A stretch of 64,000 nucleotides of DNA from Adiantum capillus-veneris (taxonomy: Eukaryota; Streptophyta; Polypodiopsida; Polypodiales; Pteridaceae), in NCBI GenBank assembly GCA_014529385.2, contig CM043945.1, forward strand, positions 142,390,241 to 142,454,240, read 5' to 3'. Positions 49,441 to 62,909 of the stretch are shown one piece after another. The notes under the pieces were generated by a model, which had not been told where the DNA came from, did no database searches, and saw nothing but the letters and a program-made list of their open reading frames with translations. Both the position numbers and the translations under genes were made by a program. Position 1 is the first letter of the stretch. Each line of letters starts with the position of its first letter.

Positions 49441-50532
49441 TCTTTTCCCCTTTAAACACAAGCAAGTCATAGAGCCTTAGATCCCTCACCAATCATTGTC
49501 ATCTCCACTGCATGATCATCCACCAAGTTTTCTTTTGCATTCAAAATTATAGGATCTAAGATAGATAGTAGATATTGATATAAGTCTAACGTGGCATCGG
49601 TGTAGATAGTGTAAGGTGTATTTCTCCAATGTACTATACCAAATTAAAATAAATTATGATCAGCTCTTAAATATATACATACACCAAGTTATTGCAATGC
49701 ATTGAAAAATGGCTACCTTTCACATGAATGGCTTTAATGCAAAGAGGATTTGTAGTATATGCTCCACATGGAGGAGACATCTCCATCCACATGAGTTTGA
49801 ACTTGTTTTATTTTGCACTATGACATCTTTTATGTTTTCCTTACATAGTTCATAACTTCCACATATCTTCCCGTATGTATGCATGAATCTCTTTATGCAT
49901 CTACAAACAAACAAAATAGTTGATCAAGTATAACAATCACTATATGAAACTCTAAATCCACAAAAAACTAATTTCAAATTTTGAACACTCACATCCTTAA
50001 TTCTAGATGTCAAGCTCAATGCATATGAGGATCCAATGATTGTTTCTTTCATATAGAAAAACAATTGTTGCTACTTGCAACATAGGGCAATGACCAAAAC
50101 ATCTCTCTAATGTACCCTAGGGTGTATTTTTCATTCAGATAAGTACACACATTTGCAAAGACGAAATATATTTTTTGGTAGGGCTTTGTTAAAGAACTTG
50201 GTTGTTTATTAAACTACAAACAGTTGATGCAAGCTATGCTCCAATCCAAATCCAGAATCTAAGTATTTTAATGCAAGTGAATGGGACTTTATACACAAAG
50301 AATTAGTTATTATTAATACATTTAAATCTTGCAATATATTAATATCAATAGAATCAATAGCTAGCCTTGTTGACCATCTCCTAGTGGTATCTCTTCTAGA
50401 AATCGTTCTTTCATTTAGGATAAGATTTTGTTATATATCTCATCTATCTCACAGGTAATTATGTCATAGCTTTCCTTCTCACCTTCTATTAGAACTATGA
50501 GATTTTCTTTGTCCCTTAGTTTTTTGGCTTCC
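49438..50532. other. No gene seen
   Basis: AT-rich sequence downstream of the H3-like ORF. No frame with recognisable motifs. Confidence 0.4.
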
Positions 50533-51090
50533 TCACAAAACATGGCAAGCTTGCTTATTGGCTTTGGCCCTGGTGCTAACTTCATGGGTGACCTCTAGAA
50601 TTTTTACCTTTGATTGTTGTCGTGCTAGGGGTATGAGCAAAATATCCCCTTTTTTGCCAATGAATTCATTGGGCACTAGGAGTTTATCATATCTCCACCT
50701 TATTCTCTTGAGGATTTTGTTGTCCTTGTCTATATTGGTCAAGAAATGTGCATGTGCAATCACAATAGTAATACCATTGATATACTCCAACAAAAGGTCC
50801 AAGAGGGCAATGGCCTTTGGCCTCATTATCCCTACACGTGTCTCTTCACAAATTGACCTCACCAGACTCTGAAATGGTAGCTTGGGTACACATATCTTAA
50901 TGTATTTTTGAGTTTTTCTCATTTCCTTGAACAACCTCAAGGTTATTTATATCTTCCTTATTCTTGGCCCCTTCAAAATCTTCATTGGATTTCGAAGTCT
51001 CTTCTTCCTACTAGCCGACATGCCCTTTGCCTTGGCAGCTATCCCTAGCCCTTTGTCTACCTTCCTTGCAATCACCCTGCTTCTTGCCAT
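50533..51090 (-). pseudogene. Divergent histone H3-like protein with one in-frame stop
   Basis: The ATG at 51090-51088 begins MARSRVIARK, followed by a Lys/Arg-rich tail of about 47 codons. An in-frame TAA (50949-50947) follows, then the same frame stays open to 50533. The open part aligns with the H3 histone fold: EMRKTQKYIKICVPKLPFQ against EIRKYQKSTELLIRKLPFQ, then SLVRSI against RLVREI. Next is a helix-2 equivalent (KAIALLDLLLEYINGI against SAVAALQEAAEAYLVGL). Then comes HAHFLTNIDKDNKILKRIR against HAKRVTIMPKDIQLARRIR. About 50 residues that canonical H3 lacks follow. There are no introns, so a retrocopy is possible. Divergence is large and reminiscent of fast-evolving H3 variants, but no centromeric signature is proven. 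Confidence 0.68.
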
Positions 51091-51116
51091 TATCTTGAAA
51101 CATCAATACATACTAA

Positions 51117-51286
<170 letters not shown>

Positions 51287-51557
51287 AAGAATATGTACAA
51301 AAGGTATACATAAAGTGATCTACGCGCTTAGGCCATACACTTGGTGAAATATATGTGTACACACACACACAAAGCATATGTATGAAAAGTATACATAGAG
51401 TGACCTAAGCACTTAGGTCATACACTTGGTTATTTATATATATATATCTGTATATATATATATATATATGTATATATATTCCCCTCTTTGTAGATGGTAT
51501 TATGGCACACAAGGGAGCTTGTAGAATGAGTGGAATCTTGCATTCTTGCAATAAAAT

Positions 51558-51600
<43 letters not shown>

Positions 51601-52062
51601 GTCTTTATGTCCCTAGCCCTCTATATATATTAGCATTATGGTCATGGGAAGCTTTTGAAATGAATTGTATATCACCGACATGTCATCAAGAGAATAAATA
51701 ATATGTACCTACAACATATATGAAATATTTAGAATAAGAATAATAACAATGTGTGTTGGGAGTGGGGAACTACTTTATTTGACTTATATAATAGTAATAC
51801 TTGCATTTGAAAAGGTAGAGTACTTGTTGTCTAGCCTCACTTGAAAACAAAGTCAAATGCTTAGTCTTCTACAGGTTCATGTACATGTAGTTTCCCTCAA
51901 GTGCTTCACTACTGTGATGAAACTCTCTCTCTTTGTGGGTATTTTCACTCTTAGCAATGAAACACACTATCTTTTACTGTTGTAATGGAGCACTACACTC
52001 TCTCCCTTATTGCTTTGATAGAGAACTACACACACTCTTTCTATCACTACTATGATTGAACA
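51287..52062. other. No gene seen; short repeats
   Basis: A ~70-bp duplication (GTATACATA-AGTGA...TAGGCCATACACTTGGT) occurs at about 51303-51345 and 51388-51432. (TA)n lies near 51435-51475 and (CT)n at 51553-51594. Confidence 0.6.
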
Positions 52063-52205
<143 letters not shown>

Positions 52206-54111
52206 CTCCCCCCCGCCCCCCCTACTAGAGTGTACATACATACAAATTGTGGTGCATGAACTTTGATGGAAATGTGACCAAAAGTACTTGGAGACATATG
52301 TTATATTTAATGACCAATAATTATCATTAGCTAGTTTACATGTACAATGCTTTAATTTGGTCTCGACCATGCATGATGCCAATGGTCCATTAATTTATTG
52401 TAGTTAGGAGTGAGAGATATATATATATATATATAGAGAGAGGGTTTAGTGTTCTACTCATTCATTAAACAAACAAAAACATGCATAAAATTAAGAACCA
52501 TGGAAGATAACGCTCAAGATTTGCACATGAAAGATAGTGGTATAAAGGAGGCCTTGCTTCTATAATTGTCTGTCATTGTAACAAATTACTCAGATCCCTC
52601 GAAGAGGAAGATTGAGGAGAAGGGATTAAAAATACATGACCAGCTCAAGAAAAGGTACTATTTCATGAATGTTATTATTCTTTTTTGTTTATTGTTTTAA
52701 GTGTTTCTATACCAATCATGCTTGAAGATGTATTTTCTCTAGACGGATGCAATGATGCAGCAAAAGAAACTGTATGTACACTCATACACCCAGACACCTC
52801 AACACCACAAAAGGTATTCACTTAATGTTCTCACCTCACTCACCACCACTCAATAGCTCAATGAAAATTCTACCCACAAGCTCAATTCAATCTCCAAACC
52901 GCTCACCCTACAAGCCCTTGCCTACCGGCAAATACTACAAGGTGAGTCAAGTTGATCAATGCTTGAAATCACACTTGATGGTGACCAGAATATACCCAAA
53001 AAATTACCAAAAATTCAAAAACTCTAGCCACAAAAGTCCCCTCTCAAGACATTGCGAAAACTTCACCAAACTCCACTCTGTTGGACTCTTTGGAGTAGCA
53101 TAAACCCTAATGCCACCGATACAGGGTCAAATAGTCTTGCAAAAAGCCGCACCTTTTTCCATCAACTCCTTGCACATGCATATCCATGGAGACATCAGAA
53201 CTTCCATAAGCGCAAAATTGAGGTGAATAAACTCTCATTTAGTCCTCCACACACTCTAGAAAGGGACTCAAACAAGATGAGACTGCATAGGACCACATGT
53301 GGAAACCTTTTCTTCCTCCCACACACAGAAGGGTGAAAGTGCTAACATATTACTTCAAAAGTTCTCCTTCAGCAACACGCACGACACCATGAGTGGTGGA
53401 AATTCAAATCCTTTTCACACCATTTTTTGACCGTTTTAAGCCCAGTTTTGGCCAATTTTGACCCCCAAGTGGATATTTTTCGTGGGAAAAGTACAAACGG
53501 ACTCCAAAATCCATCAAATTTTGTAGTCTTGGTCCTTCATACCCAAATATCATTTCCACATATTTGAATTCAACTTTTGACTAGTTCTAGTGCGGTTCGC
53601 ACATCGCTACATATCAGGTGCCGCAAAATAGACAATTATCACATGTGTCAAGCTTCCCGGACGGGATGAGAGATCCCACACATTTTTCTTGCATTATTTA
53701 AATTCTTAAAATCTCAATAACACTCCCTAGAGAAAAAATAAATTCACTTGGACCACATCCAAGGCTTTGATACCCGCATGTACGTGCACCCATCTGTTGG
53801 CACACAAGCATGACTATTTACAATTTGTACACGGCGGCACATAATTTTTGAATCTTGAAACTACTTTCCAAAGCTCTCGAATGCATGTATTTACATCCTT
53901 TTGTACATATGAACATTCATATGCACACTACTTTGTACATACCAAAAGTGGTATATCATCATTGCCCCACCCCTAGCTGAGCATTTATGCTCAACACTTG
54001 CATCAAATAGTGACATAAACCCTCAAAATGTGACCAAAACGTTCCTCTTGGATCATATGGAAACTCATCCACTTGGATAGCACCACCTATGTGTCCAAGC
54101 ATGTTGCACAC
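52206..54111. other. No recognised gene
   Basis: A short frame MEDNAQDLHMKDSGIKEALL starts near 52499 but stops after about 21 codons. Frames near 52774-53336 lack conserved motifs. A (TA)n lies near 52418-52434. The rest shows nothing. Confidence 0.4.
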
Positions 54112-54251
54112 TGTTGGAATTAGGGTTGTAGAGGAACGCACACAGCTTGGATAAGTTGAAGGAAGCTCAAGGCACACAACTGAAAGTGTATTACTTAGTG
54201 TGCAATGGAAAGATAGATAGCCATAGAGTGATGGGCATATATACAATGCAT

Positions 54252-54287
<36 letters not shown>

Positions 54288-54381
54288 GGGAAATGGGGAA
54301 ACAAACCTTGTAAAGAGGGAAAAAATGCCCCGGTGGTCCTAGTGTGTTCACACACATCACTACCACATGTATATGGTAACA
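54112..54381 (-). repeat. 3' LTR of a second copia copy, with expanded poly-G/C tract
   Basis: Read on the minus strand, this is the same LTR family as at 22227-22453: it begins TGTTACCATATACATGTGG and ends CTAATTCCAACA. It is 270 bp because a CCCCC tract in the other copy is replaced here by a 32-base run (G at 54255-54286 on the plus strand) plus nearby changes. A matching polypurine region lies directly right of it (54382-54420). Confidence 0.92.
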
Positions 54382-54425
54382 AATTCCCCCTAGAGTGATG
54401 CGGTGAACAAGAGCTGTCACATGAG

Positions 54426-54679
54426 TGTTTAAGGCATAGACATTCAGAATAGACAAAACATAGAAATCAGAACGGAACTAGAACTGGAACAGTACACAAA
54501 AACTGACAACAGACTATATCCGCCATAACTTGCGCTTTCACATTCCCAAGAAGGCACTGATCGGCAGTTACATAGTTACTAATGGGCAACGCCCTTTCCC
54601 AAGAACACCCCTTGCAATCCCAAAAGTTAAATTCTAACTTCCACTAAGGTAAAACATCCAAAAATTCCTAAGCTTAACA
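54426..54679 (-). repeat. Gypsy 3' LTR
   Basis: About 254 bp; partner of 62910-63161 with numerous substitutions and small indels. Confidence 0.92.
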
Positions 54680-54735
54680 CCTGGCACAGCCCGGTGGCTA
54701 GAGCCATAGGCTGACTTGGACCCACAATCCCTTCA

Positions 54736-57042
54736 TCAAACAATCTGCTCCCCAACATCCCCTTCTACATCTGCCTTTTCTGCTACAACATCCGAATCCG
54801 CCTGCTTTTCCACCTCTGCTTCCACTTGCTTTTCCACTTCCGATTCCACTCCTCATGCTACAATCCGATCTGGTCCCAAAACATCACTACTTAGCTCCGC
54901 CGTCCACTTACTCAAACCCCCTGCATTCACCTCAATCTCCTTGATTTTGTTCTTTAACTCCTCCATCTTTGCAACTAATTTATCATTCTCCACCTTCAAT
55001 GACTCATTCTCCCTCCTACTGCTCTCTTTTCCAGCTAGCTAAAACCAATTCTTGAATCGGTCCGTCAATACCTCCATGTGCTCCCTCCAAAGCCTAGTTG
55101 CCTTATTCCACATCTCTTGTGTATATTCCAGCACTTCCTGCTTCAGGATATCCACATCCGAATCTACAACCAAGATACCTGTCATTCCCTGGTTCTGCAA
55201 TGCGGCCTTCTCCATATCCAGCAACGGAGTTAATCTATTAATCAGGAAAATATTCTCAATGGTAAACTCAGCCACCTTGTCCGCCAGTTCTTTAAATTGC
55301 TCATCTACTACAGTCTTCGGTCCGTCTGCCCACCTAGTAAAGTCCTCAACTACACTCAAAACTTCAGTATTTCTTTTCATAACCTCAGTTGTAATTGTTT
55401 TAACTTCCTCCTGCAATCTTTCTTTATCCGACCTCTCCTGAAAAAACTGCATCCATTTATGTTCCATTTTCTCAGCTTCCATCACCCTAAGCGTTGCATC
55501 TTGATTCTGCAGGAACTCATTCAGTTGAGTCAAACTGCTAGCTGCCTCTTCCACAAAAAAAATCCCCCTATTCTCATAACTGACACTGCTCCCTGCTTTA
55601 ACTTTCAAACTTTCCATAGCAGTCTTCTCCACAGCTCCACCCATTCCTTTCATAAACAACATTACCTTCTTGCCTTTGGACTCTGATTTCTTTGATTCTA
55701 ATTTCATTGTGAAACTGTTTGGCTTTGATTCTGACTCTTCCAAACCCTTCCAAGAGACTTTCAAAGGTGATTTGCCTTTTTCAACTGCTGGAGAGTCCAA
55801 CAAAAACTTCCTTCTCTTACTTCCACTTACTATTCCCTCTTCTTTTGCCACATCTGCCACTGGTGTCTTCAAACCTGTTACTACTGCCGGAACCTTTAGA
55901 ACATACTCAAAAATTGCATCCAAATAAGGTGCTACTGTGCCCACTACTGGTGTCCGACGCCAATCTCTTTTTCCAGTTAATTGCATCCGATCATACAAAA
56001 CTGATGCCCAATCAACCTTAATGCCTCTCTCATCCTGGAACAATGGTGCAAAAGCCTCCTTAGACATGTAGGCAGTCTTCTGGAGAATGCACACCTTTTC
56101 CAAATACCAAAACAAATTTGAGGCTCTATTTCCACCCGCATTCTTCACCATGTAGTATGCCTTTGTCCCTACCGGATTTCCAAATTCCCCTTTCATCTGG
56201 GAATCAGTCAGCTTCCTCGTCTTAGCCGGCACAGTTAGAGAAGGAACTTTGAAGACTTTGGACACCAGCTTTGGTGTCAAGCGAACATCCGCTGCAATCA
56301 TTTCATCACTTTCCTTAATCATATTCCACTACTTCTCAGCAAACTCATTCTATGCCCATGTATCCCAAGGTAGACATGCAAATTCATAAAGACCTATACG
56401 CTTGAGCCATACCTGAGTTTCCGTCTCATTTGGGTCAAACGCTACCACCACCATCTCCACGCTGCCCTGATCACTCAAAGACTCACCCTCATCACTCTCC
56501 ACCTCGATGTGCTCTTCCTGTTGCCACGCCTTGAACAGCTCCTCCATCGCCATCTTCATCGACCTAGTGTTCGGCATCGCTTCTGATGCATCATCTTGCA
56601 TACCCGCCATAAGCTTTCCCTTAATATTCTCAGAAAACATTTCGTCCTTCTTCCCCGACTTAACAGTCACTGAACTGCGACGTTCACACACTTCTATGTG
56701 ATCCCCAACTCCTCTCACCACCTTACTCTTATGATGATGAATTTTCTCCTCAATTCGGGTATGCCATGCAGGATTCGCCCGAAAAATATTCGTCATTAAG
56801 TGAGTCACATCAGCACTAAGCAAATTTTTTGCCTTAAAATGAGTTTCGAGTACCTCTATACCCTTTTTCCCAATTCCATTTCTCTGACTTTCCTCTTTCG
56901 TGACTTCAAATCCGACAGTCCAAATTCCGACTTCCAGTCCGCAATCCACATTCCGAATTCTAGATCCCTTTACAAGTTTTGAATTGCTAGAACAAATTTC
57001 CAATTGCCTCTGAATATTCCACTGCAACCCCCAAAACACCAA
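54736..57042 (-). pseudogene. Extra gypsy ORF downstream of pol (coiled-coil protein)
   Basis: One frame of about 769 codons runs from 57042 to TGA at 54736-54738. It is broken by TAG at 56350-56352, a second TAG 21-24 bp further on, TAG at 55039-55041 and TGA near 54844. The N-terminal half has PNTRSMKMAMEELF and an acidic stretch. The middle has ADVRLTPKLVSKVFKVPSL and a GIKVDWASVLYDRM block. This recalls the extra ORFs and the 'putative plant transposon protein' domains of Athila/Tat-like gypsy elements. The C-terminal third is rich in Glu, Lys and Leu and likely a long coiled coil. It has no obvious signal peptide or membrane segment, so an envelope role is not supported. It lies on the pol strand between integrase and the 3' LTR. 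Function unknown. Confidence 0.65.
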
Positions 57043-57278
57043 TTGTTAACAATTTACTGCCAGTATCCTCAGCCTTATTGACCATCCACTTGGGAACCTC
57101 AAGCACCTTTCCATAAAATTTCTTCAATCTGAATCCATTTACAGTTTCAAAATCTTTGTTCCAAAGACATCTTTCAACAAAAATGTTCCTTGGCCCTGTT
57201 CTGCTTCAGTCTAATAAGGTCCCAAATATCTCAGCTTCAACTTACCCGGATGTGGTCCCAATTTAGAATTATATATTA

Positions 57279-59684
57279 TCACCCAATCACATTCTGAAAA
57301 ATTTTGAATTTCACCTTCCTAGACATCCATGCTTGTCTCCTCTTCTGCCCAACTTCCACCAAATAGGCACTCTGAATTCTATCCTCTTCCAATTTAAGCA
57401 GTTCCTTTTGTCTATGAGAAATTGATTCCTCCGGACTTAACTTATGCTGAACTGACAACCTCAAGCTTGGAATCACATATTCCATTGGTACCACAGCTTC
57501 AATCCCAAACACCAAGGTGTCATTCCAGTCACCACCTTAAAAGCCATCCGAAAAGCCCATAGTGCTGAATCTAGCTTGTCATCCCAATCTGATTTGTTTT
57601 CCGACACAATCTTCTTCAAAATTCTCCCCAGCACTTTATAAGAGCTTTCTGCCTGCCCATTTGCTTGCGGATGATATGGAGTAGATTTCTTATAGAATGG
57701 ATGTCAACTCGTGAATCACAGAATTCAAAAAGTGTGTTCCCTGATCCGATATCAACTGAATAGGACATCTAAATCTTGTCATAATGTTTTTATATAGAAA
57801 CCGTGCCACACTAGCTGCTTTATTATCTCTCAAAGCCACTGCTTCCACCCATTTGGTAGCATAATCTGTTGCAACAAGAATATATCTCGAACCTATCCTC
57901 TTTGCCCATGGTTTTATTGGTCCTACAAAATCTATTCCCCACTTCTGAAATGGTTCTAATGGTAAGACTGGATGATCATGCATCCTATCCCCTTGTGTAG
58001 GCTGCCTCATCTTCTGACATTGAACACATTCCTTGGCAAAACTATGTGCATCCTTCAATAACAAAGGCCACCAAAGTCCAACTTGTAAAATTTTCCAACC
58101 TGTAATTTCCCCTGAGAAATGTCCTCCAACTAATCCCCAATGTGTCTCCTGCAACACTGCTTTCTACTCTTCATCTGGAACACATCGTCGTATAATCTGA
58201 TCTGCTCCTTTTCTATACAATGCTCCAGCTATAATCAGAAATGGTCTGCTCCTCAATGCAAACTTATTCCTTTGATCTGGAGACATTGTTGAAGGTAAAA
58301 CTCCATCTATCAGAAACTGAACCATCTGATCATACCAATTATCAAAAAACTGTCCTTCCACACGAGACAAATCCGCATCAGGCAATTTATCCGATACTCC
58401 TGATAATTTCTCCTTATGTTCCAACCTATTGAGGTGATCCGCCACTGCATGCTGAGTTCCTGGAGTATGAACAACTATGTAATCAAATTCTTGCAACATG
58501 AGCATCCATCTTGCTAATCTACCTTCCAGTTTTGGCTTCTTTACAAGAAACAATAAAGCCCGATGATCCACATGAAAAACCACTTTATTCCCTAGCAAAT
58601 AATGTCGGAATTTTTCCAAAGCAAAAATCATTCCCAAAGCTTCCCTTTCCGTAACTGTGTAATTCTTCTCCGGTGCTCTCAACATTCTACTAGCATAATA
58701 AACCGGTCTAAACCATCTCTTAATCTTCTCCTGCATTAAAACAGCTCCTACTGCCATGTCGAAAGCATCAACATACACATGAAACGGCAATTCCCAATTT
58801 GGTGGTTGAAGTATAGGTGAAGCTACCAACATCTTTTTGATAATCCGAAAAGCCTTTTCTTGAGCTTCTCCCCAAACAAATTCCACTTCCTTCTTAGTCA
58901 AATGACTAAGTGGTGCACTCACATTCGCCAAATACCATAAATACCTACCATGCCATTTGATATGTCCAACAAACCGCATCACTGCCTTCAAATTTTCTGG
59001 AGCTACAACTTTGTGAATTGCACTAATCTTGTCCCCATCAATCGACATTCATTCTTGAGAGATGATATGTCCCAACAATTTTCCCTTTTGTACTGCTATT
59101 GCACACTTCTGGGGATTAAGTGACATCCGAAACATCCTACATCTTTCAAAACACTTCCTCAAATATTCCAGATGCATGACTTTTTTCCCAAAAATTGAAA
59201 AATCATCGATAAAAATCCTCGTAAAATCTGTCAAATGTGGCTCAAAAGTTTTAAAAGCTACCTTCAAAAACGATGGTGGTCCATTCTTCAATCCAAAGCT
59301 CATCAATGTATATGCAAAAGCTCTCCATTCTGTGATAAAAGTAGTTTTTTCAATATCCTCCTCAGCCATTGGTATTTGATTGTACCCTGAAAATCCATCC
59401 AAAAAAGTGTACATCTCATGTCCCGCTACATCATCCAAAACTAAATCAATAAAAGGCAATGGAAATGGATCTGCAACTATTGCTGCATTCAATTTTTTGT
59501 AATCCACACAAACCCTTAATTTACCCGACTTCTTGGGTACCACTACAATTGGTGACAACCATTCCGCCTGATCCACTAGCACTATAAATCCTGCATTCAG
59601 CAATTTGTCCAATTCCTCTTTCACCTGCTTGGCATAATTTGGATTCATGTTATATCTTTGCTGAATCACTGAAACAACATCCAT
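57279..59684 (-). pseudogene. Gypsy pol: reverse transcriptase, RNase H, integrase (interrupted)
   Basis: From 59684, RT blocks appear in order: SPIVVVPKKSGKLRVCVDY, FLDGFSGYNQIPMA and the active-site FIDD (about 59210-59200; F-I-D-D form). After TGA at 59049-59051 the same frame gives the connection and RNase H domains (HVYVDAFDMAVGAVL, TVTEREALGMIFA, HVDHRALLFL). TAG near 58160 is followed by an integrase zinc region (C-x2-C in CVQCQKM), then the core with WGIDFVGPI, ATDYATKWVEA and LISDQGTHFLN. Frames break near 57690. FGIEAVVPME at 57515-57279 belongs to the integrase C-terminal part. It copies the element RNA and integrates the cDNA in the family; this copy cannot. Confidence 0.92.
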
Positions 59685-59704
59685 TTCAAATTTATATGAT
59701 GCTT

Positions 59705-62398
59705 CTACACTTGAGGATCCATGCCTTTCAAATCAGAATAATCCCATGCAAAGACATCAATATACTCCAACAGTAATTCCTTCAAGTCCTTCTTGAAACC
59801 ATCTTCCAAATGAACACTAACTCTTACCATCTTTGGATGATCCTCCGTTCCCAAATTCAAATCCTGTAAATCATCCTCCTTAACTCGAGAAACTTTCTTT
59901 ATCATTTTATCATACAGAGCCTCTGCTCTCTGAATTGCCTCCTTTGGCTCCAATTCTAAATCCTCCATCACCGTTTCCTCTTGGATTTTCTTCTCTTCTA
60001 AATTTTCCTATTCCACACCATCTGTATTCCCCTACAGCTGATCAATTCCCAAACTGTTCTCTTTTTCTACATATTTGTCAATGATCCACTCCACATCTAC
60101 CTCAAATACCGAAACAATTGTTGGATTTGCTACTAGGAAATATGCTTCTTCATCATCCTCCAATCCTTCAGACATGTTAATTGCTTGTGCCAACATTGGC
60201 TTCGTCTCTTCTGACAATTCCTTCTTCGGCCCCATTGGTAATGTAACTTCTCTCCTTCCTTTCTTAACTGTCACTTCATTTTTTCCCCAATCCTGTTTTA
60301 GCTTAGCCGTGCGAAACCATGGCCTCCCCAAAAACATAGAATATGTATTTTTTGAATCCTTCATCCTGATGACTACAAAGTTTACCATAAACTGCAATCC
60401 ATGAATGATAATTCCTTGCCTTCTTAACATCCCCACTGGTTGAACTCTGCTCTGATCAGCCATACGCACTTGAAATTGAGCTAGTTCCAACCTGACATCT
60501 TGCATCCTTAGAAATTCCGATTCCGAAAGTATGTTGACCCCTGATCCACCATCCAATAGAACATCGGAAAATTTGCGGTTATTAAATTTCAACAACAGTG
60601 TTGGTACTGAAAAATCCACATCCTCTGGGCTAATCTGGCAACTCTGAACTATCTGCTGCACCTCCTTCATACTCGGAACAGTCTTTGACCTTCGCAACAC
60701 TGTATATAATTTATCTCTGAAAATTGGACCTAGTGACAACAACTGATCCAAAGTAAAATGTATAGAGGAATTAGTTAACTCTTCAAACAAGGAATCCATA
60801 CTTTCTCTTTCCTTCTCCTCCTTCTTTACTCCTTTCTCCTTCGATTTAAGCTTGCTCTGCTGTTGATCCTTTTCCATCAAATCTTCAGCTACCTCATCCC
60901 GGATCTCCTTCTGCTCCTCCCAGTCCAGTGGAGGTTTCAACCTTGCTTTTGACCTTGTTGTCACTAATACATCTACTTCCTCTTGAAAACATTTAGAACA
61001 ATCACATTTCGGCTGGCAATCCATAGCAACTTCATTCACCCCTAGATCTTGAAACGATTCTACTACTATCAAACTACTTCCCGGCTCTTTGTTTGCGGCA
61101 ACTAACTGTGTTGGTGGTGCTGGCAACTGTGGCACTTGCCCCCTTGGCTGTTGTTGATTTCCCCCTTGATAATTCCAAACTGGTTGATTCCATCCTTGTG
61201 GTTGTGGCTGCCAATTCTACCAACGCTACTGCTGATCCCAATTTCCCCCCCACGAGGGTCTTGAATTCTTCTATCCTCCATATCTCGGTCCTCCTCCCGA
61301 ATTGAAATTTCCTCTAAATGATGGTCCCCCTTGATTAAACTATGGTCTCCACCCAGAATATGGTTGTTGCCTTTGCCAACCTTGATTATTGAACATCCTC
61401 TCCCTTCCTACTCTCTCTGGAAACACCCCATGAGTTTGAGGTCCTTGTTGCTATATCTTCTACTAAATCCTTTCTAGTACAACACCCCCGAAATTCGGAT
61501 TAAACCAACATTCCTTTGTCCAATGCCCATCCTTAACACAAATTTCACAATGAGGGGTTTTTGATTCCACAACTTTCTGCACCCCCAACTTCTTCAATTT
61601 CTTTGCCACCAATTTTTTCACTCTATCCTCTTTCTCTTTAGACTTTTTCTTCCACTTCTTCTTGTTTTTCTTCTTCTTATCCTCATCTGCTTCTGAATAC
61701 GAATCATAATTGGAATCCTCTTCACTATCAGAATCCGTTTCCGTATGTGAATCAATATCAGTTTCCGAATCCGAAACGCTATCCGGATCCGAATTATCTA
61801 ATCTCTTCTTTTTCTTCGACTTACTTTTCTTCTTTTGTTTAGATGACCTCTTGGCTGCTTTCCGGCCATGAGAGACCCCAAACATTTTCTCTTCTCTTTG
61901 AAATGTTTCCATTAATGCTTGTAATCCACCTGCAACATCAACTCCAACAACAACATTCTTCAATTTCTTCCTTAATCCATTCAAAAAATAGCCAGCAAGC
62001 ATTTCATCAGTTGGCCTTTCTTGAGCAGTCAACCTTCTCGCATATTGGTTAAACTTTTGTGCATAATCCTCAACAAACATTTTCCTTTGTTTCACTTCCC
62101 TAAGCTTGGTCAACACATCATGTGGAGTCTTTTCCTTTCTGAACCTATTCAAAAATGATGCTTTCAAACCATCGTAATCAGCAAAATGACCTGCTCGAAA
62201 ATTACTAAACCACTGCATAGCCTTCCCATCCAATGTAGCCTCAAACTGGCGCATCTTAGCCTCGGCATCGTACACTCTGGAAAATCCTTTGGCCTGCCAT
62301 CTTGTCTCGTACTGAGATATGTGGCAATCGAGATCTTCTTTCAACTTTCCTGAAAAGGTCCGCAATTCGACGCGCATATCCTGCCTAGACGCCGCCAT
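59705..62398 (-). pseudogene. Gypsy gag-protease region (interrupted)
   Basis: ATG 62398 opens a clean 311-codon gag. It has QWFSNFRAGHFADYDGLKAS (retrotransposon gag core), a Lys/Ser/Asp-rich low-complexity stretch and a zinc knuckle C-x2-C-x4-H-x4-C (CEICVKDGHWTKEC). The same frame continues through a Gly/Asn/Gln/Trp-rich linker with stops, several at likely Trp codons (61140-61460), into 61135-60032. That segment carries protease DGGSGVNIL (about 60553) and FLGRPWFRT, then 59971-59705. A frameshift near 59700 separates it from pol. Gag forms particles and binds RNA in this family, and protease would cut the polyprotein. Confidence 0.9.
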
Positions 62399-62909
62399 AT
62401 TTGTAGGTCCACCTGGTGTTGTAGAAGATTTCCTGTATTGGTACTTCCCAACAGGTCAAAAATCAATCTTCTTCTCGCCACTAATGCATGTTGAACAATT
62501 GCAACCGCCAACAGCCGTGGAAATATATAATGTTCTTCATTCGCTACTTCTTCTTCCCACCAATCACTTAAATAATCCTTTGCGCCATCCAAATCCTCCA
62601 CAGTATCATCTGAATCTTCCCCTATAGAAACTCGGTGCATCCCAGTATAATCCAAAATTCCCTGCAGTTTTGAATGTTGACCATCTCGCCCATAAAATTG
62701 CCGCAACCACCTAGCAACTAACCTTGTCCAGTACTAGAATGTATCCTCTTCCGCTTCCTCCAGAGTGTAGCCAACTACCCATACCAACTCACATTATTCT
62801 GAACATCCTCCCTCCATTCAACTAAGCCTTCCACTGCCACAACACTCGCTCCTACAAGAGAAACTTGAATCCGTCCATGCTACATCACACTTACACCATG
62901 ATCGCCAAG
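62399..62909 (-). promoter_or_regulatory. Gypsy leader between 5' LTR and gag
   Basis: Untranslated leader including the primer site. Next to the LTR the minus strand reads CTTGGCGATCATGG; I did not match it to a particular tRNA. A 121-codon frame (62341-62706) overlaps the gag start in another phase and has no domain I recognise. Confidence 0.5.

Noticed and set aside
54736-57042. Envelope protein of an endogenous retrovirus-like element
   Set aside because: No signal peptide or transmembrane segment is visible; the protein is hydrophilic with a coiled coil.
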